Shown piece after piece: positions 1 through 8,570 of a stretch of DNA of 64,000 nt (position 1 is its first letter; the number at the start of each line of letters is the position of its first letter). The notes beneath the pieces were generated by a model that worked only from the letters and a program-made list of their open reading frames with translations, had not been told where the DNA came from and made no database searches. This DNA comes from Saccharibacillus qingshengii. GTDB taxonomy: Bacteria > Bacillota > Bacilli > Paenibacillales > Paenibacillaceae. Location of the stretch: contig NZ_JAAZWC010000007.1 of the NCBI RefSeq assembly GCF_013185195.1, positions 1 through 64,000 on the forward strand. Reading direction: 5' to 3'. Made by a program: the position numbers and the translations under genes.

Positions 1-282
1 GTGAGCCGTTACCCCACCAACTAGCTAATGCGCCGCAGGCCCATCTGACACCGACAGCTTGCGCCGTCTTTCCTCATCTCCTCATGCGAAGAAACGATGT
101 ATCCGGTATTAGCATCCGTTTCCGGAAGTTATCCCAGGTTGTCAGGCAGGTTGCCTACGTGTTACTCACCCGTCCGCCGCTAAGTATCCGAGAAGCAAGC
201 TTCTCATCCACTCCGCTCGACTTGCATGTATTAGGCATGCCGCCAGCGTTCGTCCTGAGCCAGGATCAAACTCTCCATTAAG
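1..282 (-). rRNA. rrs: 16S ribosomal RNA, 5' end (partial)
   Basis: The reverse complement carries the universal 16S 5' region, including the stretch used by the 27F primer (AGAGTTTGATCCTGGCTCAG) at about 257-276, followed by the GACGAACGCTGGCGGC helix. The mature 5' end should lie near 282. The gene runs off the left edge, so only about the first 280 nt are present. The rest of the rrn operon lies outside the window. Small open frames in this stretch are not genes. Confidence 0.98.
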
Positions 283-500
283 GTGGTGACCAAAGTCACC
301 GTTTAAAAGAAAGCACCATGTGCTCGTTAAAACGTGGCGATTCTTGATTGCTCAAGAACCTTTATTCTCACGATGATCTGCATCATCTATTCTCACGATG
401 ATCTGCATCATCGCGACTCACTTACTGTTCAGTTTTCAAGGAACAAACTCGTAATTCTCGTTTCTGCCGTTTGTGTTTCTCTCGCAGCAGCAACTCTTAT
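283..500 (-). promoter_or_regulatory. rrn leader with boxA-like element and 25-bp tandem duplication
   Basis: This is the transcribed leader between the rrn promoters and the 16S 5' end. At about 426-450 the minus strand reads TTCCTTGAAAACTGAACAG, resembling the rrn antitermination/leader element (boxA region) of Bacillus-type operons. At 363-412 a 25-bp unit with the self-complementary core GATGAT-CTGC-ATCATC occurs twice in perfect tandem. Hairpin-forming sequence at about 340-360 may take part in 16S precursor processing. Processing roles are inferred from other Firmicutes. Confidence 0.6.
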
Positions 501-529
501 ATATTAGCACGTTCGTTTTCGTTTTACAA
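501..529 (-). promoter_or_regulatory. rrn promoter P2 (proximal)
   Basis: The minus strand shows a -35 TTGTAA (524-529), a 17-bp spacer and a -10 TAATAT (501-506), about 220 bp upstream of the 16S 5' end. A, T-rich sequence lies just upstream of the -35. Spacing and position fit a sigma-A rRNA promoter. Confidence 0.6.
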
Positions 530-643
530 GTCTTTTTTTGAAATCTTTTTGTCAGCTTCTTGCGAAGTTGAATTATCAATTTCATGTAAGACGTGCTTCC
601 CGAACTCAAACGCCCGGTCAAGCCTCAACTCGACTGGACTTTT

Positions 644-672
644 AGTATACCATCGCTCCGTTCACTTTTCAA
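644..672 (-). promoter_or_regulatory. rrn promoter P1 (distal)
   Basis: The minus strand shows TTGAAA (667-672), a 17-bp spacer and TATACT (644-649). It lies about 140 bp upstream of the proximal promoter, giving the tandem promoter layout typical of Firmicute rRNA operons. Confidence 0.65.
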
Positions 673-750
673 GCCTATTGCCAATTCTTTTTACATCGGG
701 CAACTTTCATGCCTTAAGGGAATAGATTTGCCACCCTGCTTCAACACAAC

Positions 751-774
751 AAAAAGGAGCGCCTGGCGCTCCTT
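751..774 (-). terminator. Intrinsic terminator of the pheB-hom-thrB-pheA region
   Basis: A perfect 10-bp GC-rich inverted repeat (754-763 with 765-774) is followed on the minus strand by a short U-run (TTTTTGTTGTG). It sits about 90 bp past the pheA stop and separates that operon from the rrn promoters. Confidence 0.8.
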
Positions 775-862
775 CCCCCACGTGTAATTTTGGATACTCA
801 CAATACGAAGGTATTCTGCCTATACTGGCGTTTGCATGCACTTCCTTGTTTCTGCAAGCACT

Positions 863-1747
863 CTAGACTTCGGTCTCTCCCGACTCGTAGGGGTAACAGG
901 AATACGAGCCGAGAATCCGGACCTGACAGCCGAGCGCTTCGATTTCTTCGACGGCTGCCTGAAACAGGATCGAATCTCCCGCCACCAGCACATCGATATA
1001 GAAGTAATAATTGCCAAGCTTCTTTTTGGTTGGACGGGATTCGATACGCGACAGGTTCAGCCTTCTCCAGGCAAAAGCCGACAGCACTTGATGCAGGGCG
1101 CCCGCGTAATCTTCCGGCAAAATGACCTGCACGCTTGTTTTTTCATGTTCACTTTCCTTGGACAAATGCAGCGGTGCCGGGCCGATCAGCACGAAGCGGG
1201 TATAGTTATTATTGTGATCGGTTACCCGCTGCGCCAAAAGATCCAGACCGTAACGTTCCGCACCGAGCCGGGTAGAAAAAGCCGCCCAGCCGCTGCCCGG
1301 ATGAGCCGCTGCCTGGGCTGCTCCTTCCGCGGTACTGCTGGCATTCTCCAATTCGGCATGAGGCAGATACTCGGAGATGAATGCCCGGCACTGCGCAATG
1401 GCGACAGGGTGGGAAAGTACTTTGCGTATTTTCGAAAAATCGAGTTCCCCGTCTGCATCCGTAAATTCTTCCCGCCGTCCCACCAGATTCTGGATCGACG
1501 GGTATACCCATTCGGCCCGCATCGGAATATCGACTTCGTTAACGAGCCAATCCATGTGCAGACTGACGGAACCCTCGATTGTATTTTCGACCGGAATCAC
1601 CGCGTAATCGGCTTCACCGTTCACCACGGCCATAAACACATCGGAAATGACTTTGTAATGAAGAAGTTGAACCGGTTCATTTGCCAGCAAATAATCGACC
1701 GCTTCGTGAGAGACCGAACCGGCAGGAAGAAGAGCAATACGTTTCAT
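863..1747 (-). CDS. pheA: Prephenate dehydratase
   Basis: Converts prephenate to phenylpyruvate, the committed step of phenylalanine synthesis. The 294-aa protein has an N-terminal periplasmic-binding-fold catalytic domain (about 1-180; note the conserved VIPVENTIEGSV stretch). A C-terminal ACT domain follows (about 200-280) with the ESRPTKKKLGNYYFYID motif of phenylalanine-sensing ACT domains, so feedback inhibition by Phe is expected. The length is usual for the monofunctional Bacillus enzyme; there is no chorismate mutase fusion. The start codon overlaps the thrB stop by 4 nt (ATGA), implying translational coupling. It is the last gene of the operon. Confidence 0.96.
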   Translation of the reverse strand: MKRIALLPAGSVSHEAVDYLLANEPVQLLHYKVISDVFMAVVNGEADYAVIPVENTIEGSVSLHMDWLVNEVDIPMRAEWVYPSIQNLVGRREEFTDADGELDFSKIRKVLSHPVAIAQCRAFISEYLPHAELENASSTAEGAAQAAAHPGSGWAAFSTRLGAERYGLDLLAQRVTDHNNNYTRFVLIGPAPLHLSKESEHEKTSVQVILPEDYAGALHQVLSAFAWRRLNLSRIESRPTKKKLGNYYFYIDVLVAGDSILFQAAVEEIEALGCQVRILGSYSCYPYESGETEV

Positions 1748-2718
1748 GATGAAAGATCTCCTTTGACCCTAGGCAAAAAGGATTCCGAAGAAATTCCGCT
1801 TTCGCAAACGGCACCTTCCAGATCGGGTTCAAGCCACAGGGTACGCGCCTCGATGCCGTTTTCCCGCATGACATTCTTCATAAAGGATTCAAGTTCGCTT
1901 TGACGTGTACTCTCACGGTCGACGAGCGCGAGCAAAGTGGGTCCCGCTCCGCTCAAAGCCGCTCCGAGTGCGCCGTTCAGTGAAGCTTCGGCCAATATCT
2001 TTTCCATTCCGGGAACCAAAGCGGCCCGGTAAGGCTGGTGGATCCGGTCGCGCATGGCGAATTCCAGCAAGTCGAGTCTTCCCGATGCCAAAGCGGCGGT
2101 AAGCAGCGAAGAGCGGCTGATGTTATAAACGGCATCCTGCAGGCTCAAGTGATCGGGAAGTACCGCGCGCGCCGCCGAAGTGGCCAATTCGAATTCCGGA
2201 ATAAGCGCCAGCACCCGAAGGTTCCGCGGCGGCTCGATCCGGACATAATCCGCGTGCTCGCCATCCCACGCCGCCGCAATAATACCGCCGAACAGTGAAG
2301 CACCGACATTATCCGGATGACGCTCCAGTCCCGTAGCCAGGTCAAACAGACGGCTTTTGGAAAGAGGAGACTCCACGAGGGCATTCGCCGCTACCATTCC
2401 CGCAATAATTGCGGAAGCGCTGCTGCCCAAACCGCGCGTCAGCGGAATATCCGAACGCATTGCGATCGCAAGCTCCGGCACTTCTTCTCCCGCCGCTTCA
2501 AACACGAGACGGGCGACTTTGTAAATCAGGTTTTCTTTGTCGGTCGGAATCCCTTCGAATCCTTCTCCTTCAAAGCGGACGCTTGTTTGCTCCGCCCGGC
2601 TCATTTCGATCCAAATATACAGGGACAGCGACATTCCGAGCGTATCGAAACCGGGTCCCAGGTTAGCCGTACTGGCCGGCACTCTTACACGTACCGACCC
2701 GGCGCTTGCATTCTTCAT
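1744..2718 (-). CDS. thrB: Homoserine kinase
   Basis: Phosphorylates L-homoserine with ATP in threonine synthesis. This 324-aa GHMP-family kinase has an N-terminal VPASTANLGPGFDTLG segment and the ATP-binding glycine/serine loop PLTRGLGSSASA at about residue 92. A C-terminal SGAGPTLLAL motif is also present. A good RBS (AAGGAGCGGAAAG) precedes the ATG. It follows hom by 27 bp and overlaps pheA by 4 nt. Threonine synthase (thrC), often in this cluster, is absent between hom and thrB. Confidence 0.96.
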   Translation of the reverse strand: MKNASAGSVRVRVPASTANLGPGFDTLGMSLSLYIWIEMSRAEQTSVRFEGEGFEGIPTDKENLIYKVARLVFEAAGEEVPELAIAMRSDIPLTRGLGSSASAIIAGMVAANALVESPLSKSRLFDLATGLERHPDNVGASLFGGIIAAAWDGEHADYVRIEPPRNLRVLALIPEFELATSAARAVLPDHLSLQDAVYNISRSSLLTAALASGRLDLLEFAMRDRIHQPYRAALVPGMEKILAEASLNGALGAALSGAGPTLLALVDRESTRQSELESFMKNVMRENGIEARTLWLEPDLEGAVCESGISSESFLPRVKGDLSS

Positions 2719-2745
2719 CTTTCCGCTCCTTCCGACGACCGCGTG

Positions 2746-4044
2746 TTATCCTTCTACCCGATAGACGCTGACCACTCTGCGAACCACTTCAAGTTCTTCA
2801 AAGCGTCTCAACACTTTATCGATACTTTCCTTGCTCGCCTTATGCGTGACGATGACGATTTCCGCATTCGGGTTAAGCTCATTGGGCTGCTGCACCACGG
2901 ACGCCAGACTAACCTCGTACTCGGTGAAAATCTGCGTAATCCGTGCCAAAACTCCCGCTTTATCGTCTACATGGAGCAAAATGAAGTTTTTGAACGAGAT
3001 TTCCGTATCATTCTTGAGCCTTTTCGGTTTGTGCGGCGCAATATGCTTCAGTCCGTTGACGCCCAGCCGCAGATTTTTGATCACGGACACCAGGTCGGCG
3101 ACAACCGAAGTGGCAGTCGGCATCTCGCCTGCGCCCGCTCCGTAGAACATCGTTTCCCCTACCGCTTCTCCATGCACATAAACCGCGTTGAAAACACCGT
3201 TGACGGATGCGATCGGATGCGAGGCTTTGACCATGGTCGGCTGGACGCTGATCGAGATCGCATCGTCTTCGCGGTCGGCAATGCCGAGCAGCTTGATGAC
3301 GTAACCGAGATTTTTGGCATAAGCGATGTCCGATTGACTGACGCCCGTGATGCCTTTGACGCTCACATCGGCCAATTCCACGTTCGTACGGAAACCGAGT
3401 GTTCCAAGAATCGTCATCTTGCGGGCCGCGTCGAGTCCTTCGACATCGGATGTCGGATCGGACTCCGCATAGCCGAGCTGCTGCGCTTCAGTCAGCACAT
3501 CCTCGTACGATACGCCTTCTTTGCTCATTTTGGTCAGCATGTAATTGGTCGTTCCGTTCACAATGCCCATAATCTTCGTGATCCGATCCGACGAGAATCC
3601 TTCGATCAGGGTACGGATAATCGGAATCCCGCCGGCTACACTTGCTTCATAAAAGACATCACATTTCATTTCCTGCGCTTTGGCCAGAATCTCCGTGCCG
3701 TACAGCGCCATCAAATCCTTATTCGCCGTTACGATATGTTTCCCGCGGGCCAACGCTTCGAGAATATAGGTACGGGTCTGCTCGACGCCGCCCATCACTT
3801 CCACAATCACGTCGATCTCCGGGTCGTGGATGACTTCCCAAGGATCGTCGGTCAATTTGGACGGATCGATTGGAATGTTGCGCACCTTTTCCCGGTCCTT
3901 GACCGAAATCTTTTCGATGATGATCGGCGAGCCCACTTGTCCGCTCAAGTCTTCCTGATGCATATCCACGATCCGGACGACACCTGTGCCTACCGTGCCG
4001 AGACCGAGCAGTCCTACCTTTATCGGTTTGTTACTCACGTACAT
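2746..4044 (-). CDS. hom: Homoserine dehydrogenase
   Basis: NAD(P)H-dependent reduction of aspartate semialdehyde to homoserine, the branch point to threonine and methionine. The 432-aa protein has an N-terminal Rossmann fold (VGLLGLGTVGTGV, residues about 9-21). The catalytic domain contains GIVNGTTNYMLT and the DVEGLDAARK segment, and a C-terminal ACT domain starts at about residue 350 (VDDKAGVLARIT). The RBS GGGAGG precedes the ATG. It lies between pheB and thrB, the same arrangement that in Bacillus joins aspartate-family and Phe genes. Confidence 0.96.
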   Translation of the reverse strand: MYVSNKPIKVGLLGLGTVGTGVVRIVDMHQEDLSGQVGSPIIIEKISVKDREKVRNIPIDPSKLTDDPWEVIHDPEIDVIVEVMGGVEQTRTYILEALARGKHIVTANKDLMALYGTEILAKAQEMKCDVFYEASVAGGIPIIRTLIEGFSSDRITKIMGIVNGTTNYMLTKMSKEGVSYEDVLTEAQQLGYAESDPTSDVEGLDAARKMTILGTLGFRTNVELADVSVKGITGVSQSDIAYAKNLGYVIKLLGIADREDDAISISVQPTMVKASHPIASVNGVFNAVYVHGEAVGETMFYGAGAGEMPTATSVVADLVSVIKNLRLGVNGLKHIAPHKPKRLKNDTEISFKNFILLHVDDKAGVLARITQIFTEYEVSLASVVQQPNELNPNAEIVIVTHKASKESIDKVLRRFEELEVVRRVVSVYRVEG

Positions 4045-4134
4045 TTTCCTCCCCGTCCCTGTGCAGTTTCTGATTCGGTTCCTGTTTCGCCGTATCTGCT
4101 GCCTGTTCCGATTTCCAAACGATTGCCTGCCGGC

Positions 4135-4572
4135 TTATCCCTGCCCGATCACGACGACCCGGCTGACGCCCGCCAACGATTCCAGCGATGCCGTCAGTCC
4201 GCTCAGTTCATCGTGGAGCCGGGACGTTTCTACCGATAATACCACATTTGCCGTTCCCTGCAGGGGAATGCTCTGATTGATGGTCAGTACGTTCCCTCCG
4301 CTTTCCGCAATCAATCCCAATACTTTGAACAATACGCCCGCCCGGTGTTCCAGCAGCAGAGACAAGGTTACCAGTCTTTCCCGATCCAGCTGATTGACCT
4401 GATGAATCCCGTCTTTGTATTTGTAAAAAGCGCTTCGGCTGATGCCTGCGATCGCTACCGCTTCGTTAACCGTCTTCGCCTGGCCTCCTGCAAGCAGCTC
4501 TTTGACATGCAGGGTTTTCAAAATCGCTTCGGGCAAAATGTCTTCTCTAGCCAAATAATAACGCTCTTTCAT
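4135..4572 (-). CDS. pheB: ACT-domain regulatory protein PheB
   Basis: 145-aa protein with an N-terminal helical/HTH-like part (AIAGISRSAFYKYKDGI, about 41-57). A C-terminal ACT domain follows (about 68-145; LEHRAGVLFKVLGLIAESGGN). It matches the PheB/YqzB-type protein encoded just before pheA and after obg in Bacillus. Its exact function is not established; a role in amino-acid-responsive control is inferred from the ACT domain. RBS AAGGAGAGG. First gene of pheB-hom-thrB-pheA, with its own promoter upstream. Confidence 0.88.
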   Translation of the reverse strand: MKERYYLAREDILPEAILKTLHVKELLAGGQAKTVNEAVAIAGISRSAFYKYKDGIHQVNQLDRERLVTLSLLLEHRAGVLFKVLGLIAESGGNVLTINQSIPLQGTANVVLSVETSRLHDELSGLTASLESLAGVSRVVVIGQG

Positions 4573-4615
4573 ATAACGTCCTCTCCTTAAAGACTGATGT
4601 TTTCATATAGCGGAC

Positions 4616-4645
4616 ATTATATCGAAGAAACCAACTCAGCGTCAA
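4616..4645 (-). promoter_or_regulatory. Promoter of pheB-hom-thrB-pheA
   Basis: The minus strand reads TTGACG (4640-4645), an 18-bp spacer and TATAAT (4616-4621), about 45 bp upstream of the pheB start. It is a near-consensus sigma-A promoter. I saw no T-box or long leader. Confidence 0.75.
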
Positions 4646-4708
4646 CCCTTTACAGCAAAAAAGTTACACGGCACGTTATCCTTGCAGAAAAACATCAGCC
4701 TTTTTCAA

Positions 4709-4768
4709 TAAAAAAGCGGAAGCCAGTTCTCCGGGAGGGAGAAGGCTTCCGCTTTATTTTTTGTTTGT
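4709..4768 (-). terminator. Bidirectional hairpin terminator between obg and pheB
   Basis: GCGGAAGCC ... GGCTTCCGC forms a stable stem around an AGTTCTCC-GGGAGG-GAGAA inner stem, with A-runs on the left and T-runs on the right. It can terminate in either direction. For the minus strand it would end the spo0B-obg transcript. Confidence 0.7.
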
Positions 4769-4783
4769 TTTTGATACATCCCG

Positions 4784-4922
4784 ATCGCACAGCAGCCATA
4801 TTGGGCTGCGCCTGCGATCTTCAGGTTTTCATCGCACAGCGGCCGAGTTAGTTGGGCCACGCCTGCGATCTTCCGAGGTTTTCATCGCATAGCGGCCGAG
4901 TTGGGCCGCGCCTGTGATCCCC
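4784..4922. repeat. Three tandem palindromic repeats (47, 53 and about 39 bp)
   Basis: Units start at 4784, 4831 and 4884. Each begins ATCGCA(C/T)AGC(A/G)GCC and ends GGGC-(x)-CGCCTG(C/T)GATC, so the ends ATCGCA/TGCGAT and the inner GGCC/GGCC pair into a hairpin. The first two also carry AGGTTTTC. Units differ by small indels and substitutions. They lie in the 562-bp obg-pheB gap, downstream of obg. No coding frame is supported across them. They resemble REP-like intergenic palindromes; the family is unknown to me. Confidence 0.75.
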
Positions 4923-5134
4923 TTACGCTCCCCCACCCTAACAGCTGTGGACAAAAAAAGCCGCCCGAATCTCTCCCCGAGCCGTATAGGAAGGCGAGGG
5001 AACTTCTTCCCTCTCCCCACCCCGGCGAGCGGTTTGCGATTGGAGCGACTTTTGGCTTTCCCCTTACTGCCGGACTGGATTAGAGTCCGCAGCGGAAAAC
5101 AACCCGGAGCGACAAGCGCAAACCGCTCGCCTGC

Positions 5135-6445
5135 TCAATAGTAACTGCTGCCCTCAACGAACTCGAACTCGAAGTCCGCGATCCGAACGATCGTGCCGTC
5201 CTTTGCACCGCGCTTGCGCAGCTCTTCGTCCACGCCCATGTGGCGCAGGGTACGTGCCAATTTAAGAATCGCATCGTGCGTAGTCAACTGCATCCGCTTC
5301 ATCATACGCTCGATTTGGACACTTTCCACGACGAACATTTCGTTCTCGCGTCGAACCGTGAAGCCTTCTTCTTTGGCCTCTTCGGCCCGGTAGACTTTGC
5401 GTTCGGTCTGATCGGTGGCTTCTTCAATAGCCGGAACATCCGAAATCGAATCCAGGACATCGACTGCGCGATACATCAATTCCTTCACGCCTTTACGGGT
5501 CAGCGAAGAGATCGACATGATCTCAAGATCCGGATTGATTTCCGCCACTTTTTCTTTGAAGATGCGCAGGTTTTCTTCCGAATCCGGCATATCCATTTTG
5601 TTGGCTGCGACAATCTGCGGACGCTTCACGAGTTCCGCATTGTACAGCTTGATTTCTTCGTTAATCTTCAGCCAGTCGTCAAACGGATCCCGTCCTTCGG
5701 AACCGGACATATCCACGACGTGGATAATGACGCGGGTCCGCTCGACATGGCGCAGGAACTCGTGCCCCAGGCCTACGCCTTCGTGAGCGCCTTCGATCAG
5801 ACCCGGCAGATCGGCCATCACGAAACTCCGGCCTTCGTCGATCTCGACGACCCCGAGGTTTGGCGTAATAGTTGTAAAGTGGTAAGCGCCGATCTTCGGC
5901 GTTGCTGCCGATACGACGGACAGCAGGGTCGATTTGCCCACGCTCGGGAATCCGACCAGACCGACATCGGCCATGACTTTAAGCTCAAGCACGATATAGC
6001 GCTCTTTGCCTTCTTCACCGTTCTCCGCAAGTTCCGGAGCCGTATTGTTCTGCGTGGCCAATTTAACATTGCCGCGCCCTCCGCGTCCTCCGCGAGCGAC
6101 GACGATTTCCTGACCGTTACGGGTCATATCCGCCAGAACTTCCTGGGTATCGTCATCGATAATCAGAGTACCGGGAGGAATCCGGACAACCAAATGTTCG
6201 GCGTTCGCTCCGTACTGATTCTTGTTGCGTCCTTTTTCTCCGCGCTTGGCTTTGAAATGGCGCTGGTACCGGAAGTCCATAAGGGTACGCAGACCTTCGT
6301 CAACGCGGAAGATAACGTCTCCGCCTCTACCCCCGTCGCCGCCGGCAGGTCCGCCGTTCGGCACATATTTCTCACGCCGGAACGCCACGACACCGTCTCC
6401 GCCGTCGCCGGCTTTTACATAAATCTTCGCTTTATCTACAAACAT
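5135..6445 (-). CDS. obg: Obg family GTPase (Obg/CgtA)
   Basis: Large-ribosomal-subunit assembly and stress GTPase, needed in Bacillus for growth and entry into sporulation. The 436-aa protein (start at 6445, RBS AAAGAGGTGAC) has the glycine-rich Obg fold (residues 1-160; [20 protein letters not shown]). The G domain carries P-loop GFPSVGKST (about 165-173), [16 protein letters not shown] switch and NKMD. A C-terminal OCT domain follows (about 355-430). A longer frame starting at 6484 would overlap spo0B and lacks an RBS, so the internal ATG is preferred. It lies 14 bp after spo0B. Confidence 0.97.
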   Translation of the reverse strand: MFVDKAKIYVKAGDGGDGVVAFRREKYVPNGGPAGGDGGRGGDVIFRVDEGLRTLMDFRYQRHFKAKRGEKGRNKNQYGANAEHLVVRIPPGTLIIDDDTQEVLADMTRNGQEIVVARGGRGGRGNVKLATQNNTAPELAENGEEGKERYIVLELKVMADVGLVGFPSVGKSTLLSVVSAATPKIGAYHFTTITPNLGVVEIDEGRSFVMADLPGLIEGAHEGVGLGHEFLRHVERTRVIIHVVDMSGSEGRDPFDDWLKINEEIKLYNAELVKRPQIVAANKMDMPDSEENLRIFKEKVAEINPDLEIMSISSLTRKGVKELMYRAVDVLDSISDVPAIEEATDQTERKVYRAEEAKEEGFTVRRENEMFVVESVQIERMMKRMQLTTHDAILKLARTLRHMGVDEELRKRGAKDGTIVRIADFEFEFVEGSSYY

Positions 6446-6459
6446 GAATGTCACCTCTT

Positions 6460-7197
6460 TTAAGTTTGAACAGGAAGCTTCCAACGGATCAGTGTGCCAC
6501 CTTCGGCAGATACCGTCAGCAGCGAGTAGGACTCGAGTGCCTCCTGAACCGCACGATGCAGTACGGGCACAGCCTGCGGATCATTTTCCGGTTCGATGAA
6601 CAAAGTCGCTTCCCCGCTCTCTTCGCCGAACACGATCCGCAGCGCCGGTTCCGAAGCTTTGGCTGCCAGCCCCGAATAACGGTAAGCCGACAACCCCGCG
6701 CGCACGGCGCGAATCAATCCTTCTTCCTCTTCCGGCGTCAGACTTCCGGCATAACACAGTTCTTCGTCCGCTTTGACATGCAGGGCCACTTCCCGATTCT
6801 CTCCCTTGACGGTCATCAAATAGAAAACAAACTCGGGCAGACCCAGCTTTGCAATCCGGCTTTCTTTATGCATTTCTCCGCTGACCCGCGTAATAATCTC
6901 TTCGATCCGGTCGGTTTTACCCATCCGGGAATAGCCAAAAATCAGTTGAAGATCATTCATCCAATCATGCCGCTGATGACTCAAAACATTCAGGAAAAAG
7001 TTCTGCAGCGATTGTCTTAAACGGTGAAGCTCGTTTTCCCTGCGGCGTTTCTCCTGTCTAGGCAGCAGGAAAAATACAGCAGCGAGCCAAAGCCCAAGCA
7101 GGACAAAGGTGAACGTTCCCGGAAAAACCCAAGCCAGAATCCAAGGAATTACAGCAGACAGCGGCATCAATACGGATAAGTCTCTCCACCTTCTCAT
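6460..7197 (-). CDS. spo0B: Spo0B-like sporulation phosphotransferase, membrane-anchored
   Basis: 245-aa protein with two hydrophobic segments near the N-terminus (about 8-45). The Spo0B helical-hairpin motif [18 protein letters not shown] follows at about 72-89; its His is the expected phosphorylation site. A degenerate kinase-like C-terminal domain follows. In Bacillus, Spo0B passes phosphate from Spo0F to Spo0A. The gene sits directly upstream of obg, as in other sporulating Bacilli. The N-terminal membrane segments are not in B. subtilis Spo0B but occur in relatives. Identity rests on the His motif and synteny. Confidence 0.85.
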   Translation of the reverse strand: MRRWRDLSVLMPLSAVIPWILAWVFPGTFTFVLLGLWLAAVFFLLPRQEKRRRENELHRLRQSLQNFFLNVLSHQRHDWMNDLQLIFGYSRMGKTDRIEEIITRVSGEMHKESRIAKLGLPEFVFYLMTVKGENREVALHVKADEELCYAGSLTPEEEEGLIRAVRAGLSAYRYSGLAAKASEPALRIVFGEESGEATLFIEPENDPQAVPVLHRAVQEALESYSLLTVSAEGGTLIRWKLPVQT

Positions 7198-7353
7198 CGG
7201 CTCTCTCCGTTTCTGATCGTAGTAAAAATGACTTTGGGCCCAGCGATTTCGGCGGAAACGGCTCAGTTTGAGTATACCCAGAATCCGAAAAAAAATCCAA
7301 GGTACCGGATCTTCGTTCCGTTCACCTCAAACCTGCGCCTCTTCTACCTTTGA

Positions 7354-7386
7354 ACAAAAAAAGACCTTCGGTACGAATACCGAAGG
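7354..7386 (-). terminator. Terminator of rplU-prp-rpmA
   Basis: A 9-bp perfect stem (CCTTCGGTA 7365-7373 with TACCGAAGG 7378-7386) and a CGAA loop are followed on the minus strand by TCTTTTTTTG. It lies 23 bp past the rpmA stop. Confidence 0.88.
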
Positions 7387-7408
7387 CTTCTTGATTACCG
7401 GTTAGGTC

Positions 7409-7720
7409 TTAGGCCTCTACGGAAGCTGCTACTTCAGCAACTTGCACCGGGTAGACGCTGACTTTTTTGCGGTCGCGGCCGAGACGTTCGAATTTCACAA
7501 CGCCGTCGATCAGAGCAAACAAAGTGTCGTCTTTGCCAATACCTACGTTCGTTCCTGGGTGAATCTTCGTTCCGCGCTGACGGAAGATGATTCCGCCGCC
7601 GCGTACGGCTTGACCGTCCGCACGTTTAGCGCCGAGGCGCTTCGAGTGGCTGTCCCGTCCGTTTTTCGTCGAACCTACACCTTTTTTGGAAGCGAATAAC
7701 TGGAGATCCAATTTCAACAT
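7409..7720 (-). CDS. rpmA: 50S ribosomal protein bL27 (with cleavable N-terminal extension)
   Basis: 103-aa bL27 at the peptidyl-transferase centre of the large subunit. It begins [18 protein letters not shown]. In Firmicutes the first nine residues (through the Phe) are removed by the Prp protease before assembly, exposing the A-S-K-K tail. The extension and cleavage site are plainly present, and prp is the preceding gene. The core motif [21 protein letters not shown] is typical. It is the last gene of rplU-prp-rpmA. Confidence 0.98.
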   Translation of the reverse strand: MLKLDLQLFASKKGVGSTKNGRDSHSKRLGAKRADGQAVRGGGIIFRQRGTKIHPGTNVGIGKDDTLFALIDGVVKFERLGRDRKKVSVYPVQVAEVAASVEA

Positions 7721-7742
7721 GATGGTCTACCTCCTTCTTTGC

Positions 7743-8075
7743 TTATTTTGTAACCTTATCGATCCGAATATATTCACTGTAAGAAGTCACGATTGTTTCC
7801 AGCATGACCACCATCGATTCGAGAATCAACTCGGCTTGGGCCTTGGGTTCGTCCGATTTGAACGGCGGAAGGGTTCCGCTGAGAAAACCGTTCTTCATCC
7901 GTGTCTTCATCACCGCTCCGGTAAGGACTTCGACTGCATTCACCGTACCGACCGTAATGGCCGAAATGGCGGAGCAGACGATGTCTTCGCCGCGATTGGC
8001 GTAACCCGCATGACCTTCGACTTTAAAACCAGTAATTTTCCCGTCCGGCGATCTTACAATTTGGACGATAACCAA
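7743..8075 (-). CDS. prp: Ribosomal-processing cysteine protease Prp
   Basis: 110-aa protease that cleaves the N-terminal extension of bL27. The catalytic His (GHAGYANRGEDIVCSAIS, His at about 22) and Cys (about 34) are both present with the usual 11-residue spacing. The gene is flanked by rplU and rpmA, the diagnostic context (YsxB in B. subtilis). Confidence 0.95.
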   Translation of the reverse strand: MVIVQIVRSPDGKITGFKVEGHAGYANRGEDIVCSAISAITVGTVNAVEVLTGAVMKTRMKNGFLSGTLPPFKSDEPKAQAELILESMVVMLETIVTSYSEYIRIDKVTK

Positions 8076-8089
8076 GTTATCAACCTCAA

Positions 8090-8401
8090 TTATGCTTGGA
8101 TTTTTTCGATCGTTACTTTAGTATACGGTTGACGATGGCCTTGTTTCTTGTGGTAGTTCTTTTTAGGCTTGTACTTGTATACAACAACCTTTTGGCCTTT
8201 ACCGTGCTTCTCGACTTTTGCCGTTACGGTTGCTCCCGATACAATCGGTGCGCCGATTGTCAGTCCGTTTTCTTGGGAAACGGCCAGAACACGGTCAAAC
8301 GTCACGCTTTCGCCGTCTACGGCTTCAAGCTTCTCGATGAACAATACGTCGCCCTCTTGGACTTTGTACTGCTTACCGCCTGTTTCGATAATTGCGTACA
8401 T
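8090..8401 (-). CDS. rplU: 50S ribosomal protein bL21
   Basis: 103-aa protein beginning [18 protein letters not shown]. The start at 8401 is chosen because GAGGAGGTG lies just upstream; a frame opening at 8419 has no RBS. The C-terminal [10 protein letters not shown] motif is typical. First gene of rplU-prp-rpmA. Confidence 0.98.
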   Translation of the reverse strand: MYAIIETGGKQYKVQEGDVLFIEKLEAVDGESVTFDRVLAVSQENGLTIGAPIVSGATVTAKVEKHGKGQKVVVYKYKPKKNYHKKQGHRQPYTKVTIEKIQA

Positions 8402-8404
8402 CTT

Positions 8405-8500
8405 CTTGCACCTCCTCATGTCTCAGACTCGCCTGGTTCGGGTGGATCTTTCGCAAAGCGAAGATCGCTTTGACCCGGCCTGTGCGGTTACAGCATGTTG
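8405..8500 (-). promoter_or_regulatory. Probable L21-type leader hairpin upstream of rplU
   Basis: On the minus strand upstream of rplU there is a hairpin GATCTTCG-CTTTG-CGAAAGATC (about 8440-8465), followed by CCACCCGAACCAGG and then the RBS. Firmicute rplU transcripts often carry an L21-binding leader in this position. The match is by position and hairpin only; I could not compare it with the covariance model. Confidence 0.4.
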
Positions 8501-8570
8501 TGCAATGTGAAATACACCGGCACACATACCAACGTATCTTAGCATGCTTTACGATCGAAGTCAACGATTA

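Noticed and set aside
84-281. Open frame of 65 codons at the left end
   Set aside because: It lies entirely within the antisense of the 16S rRNA 5' region.
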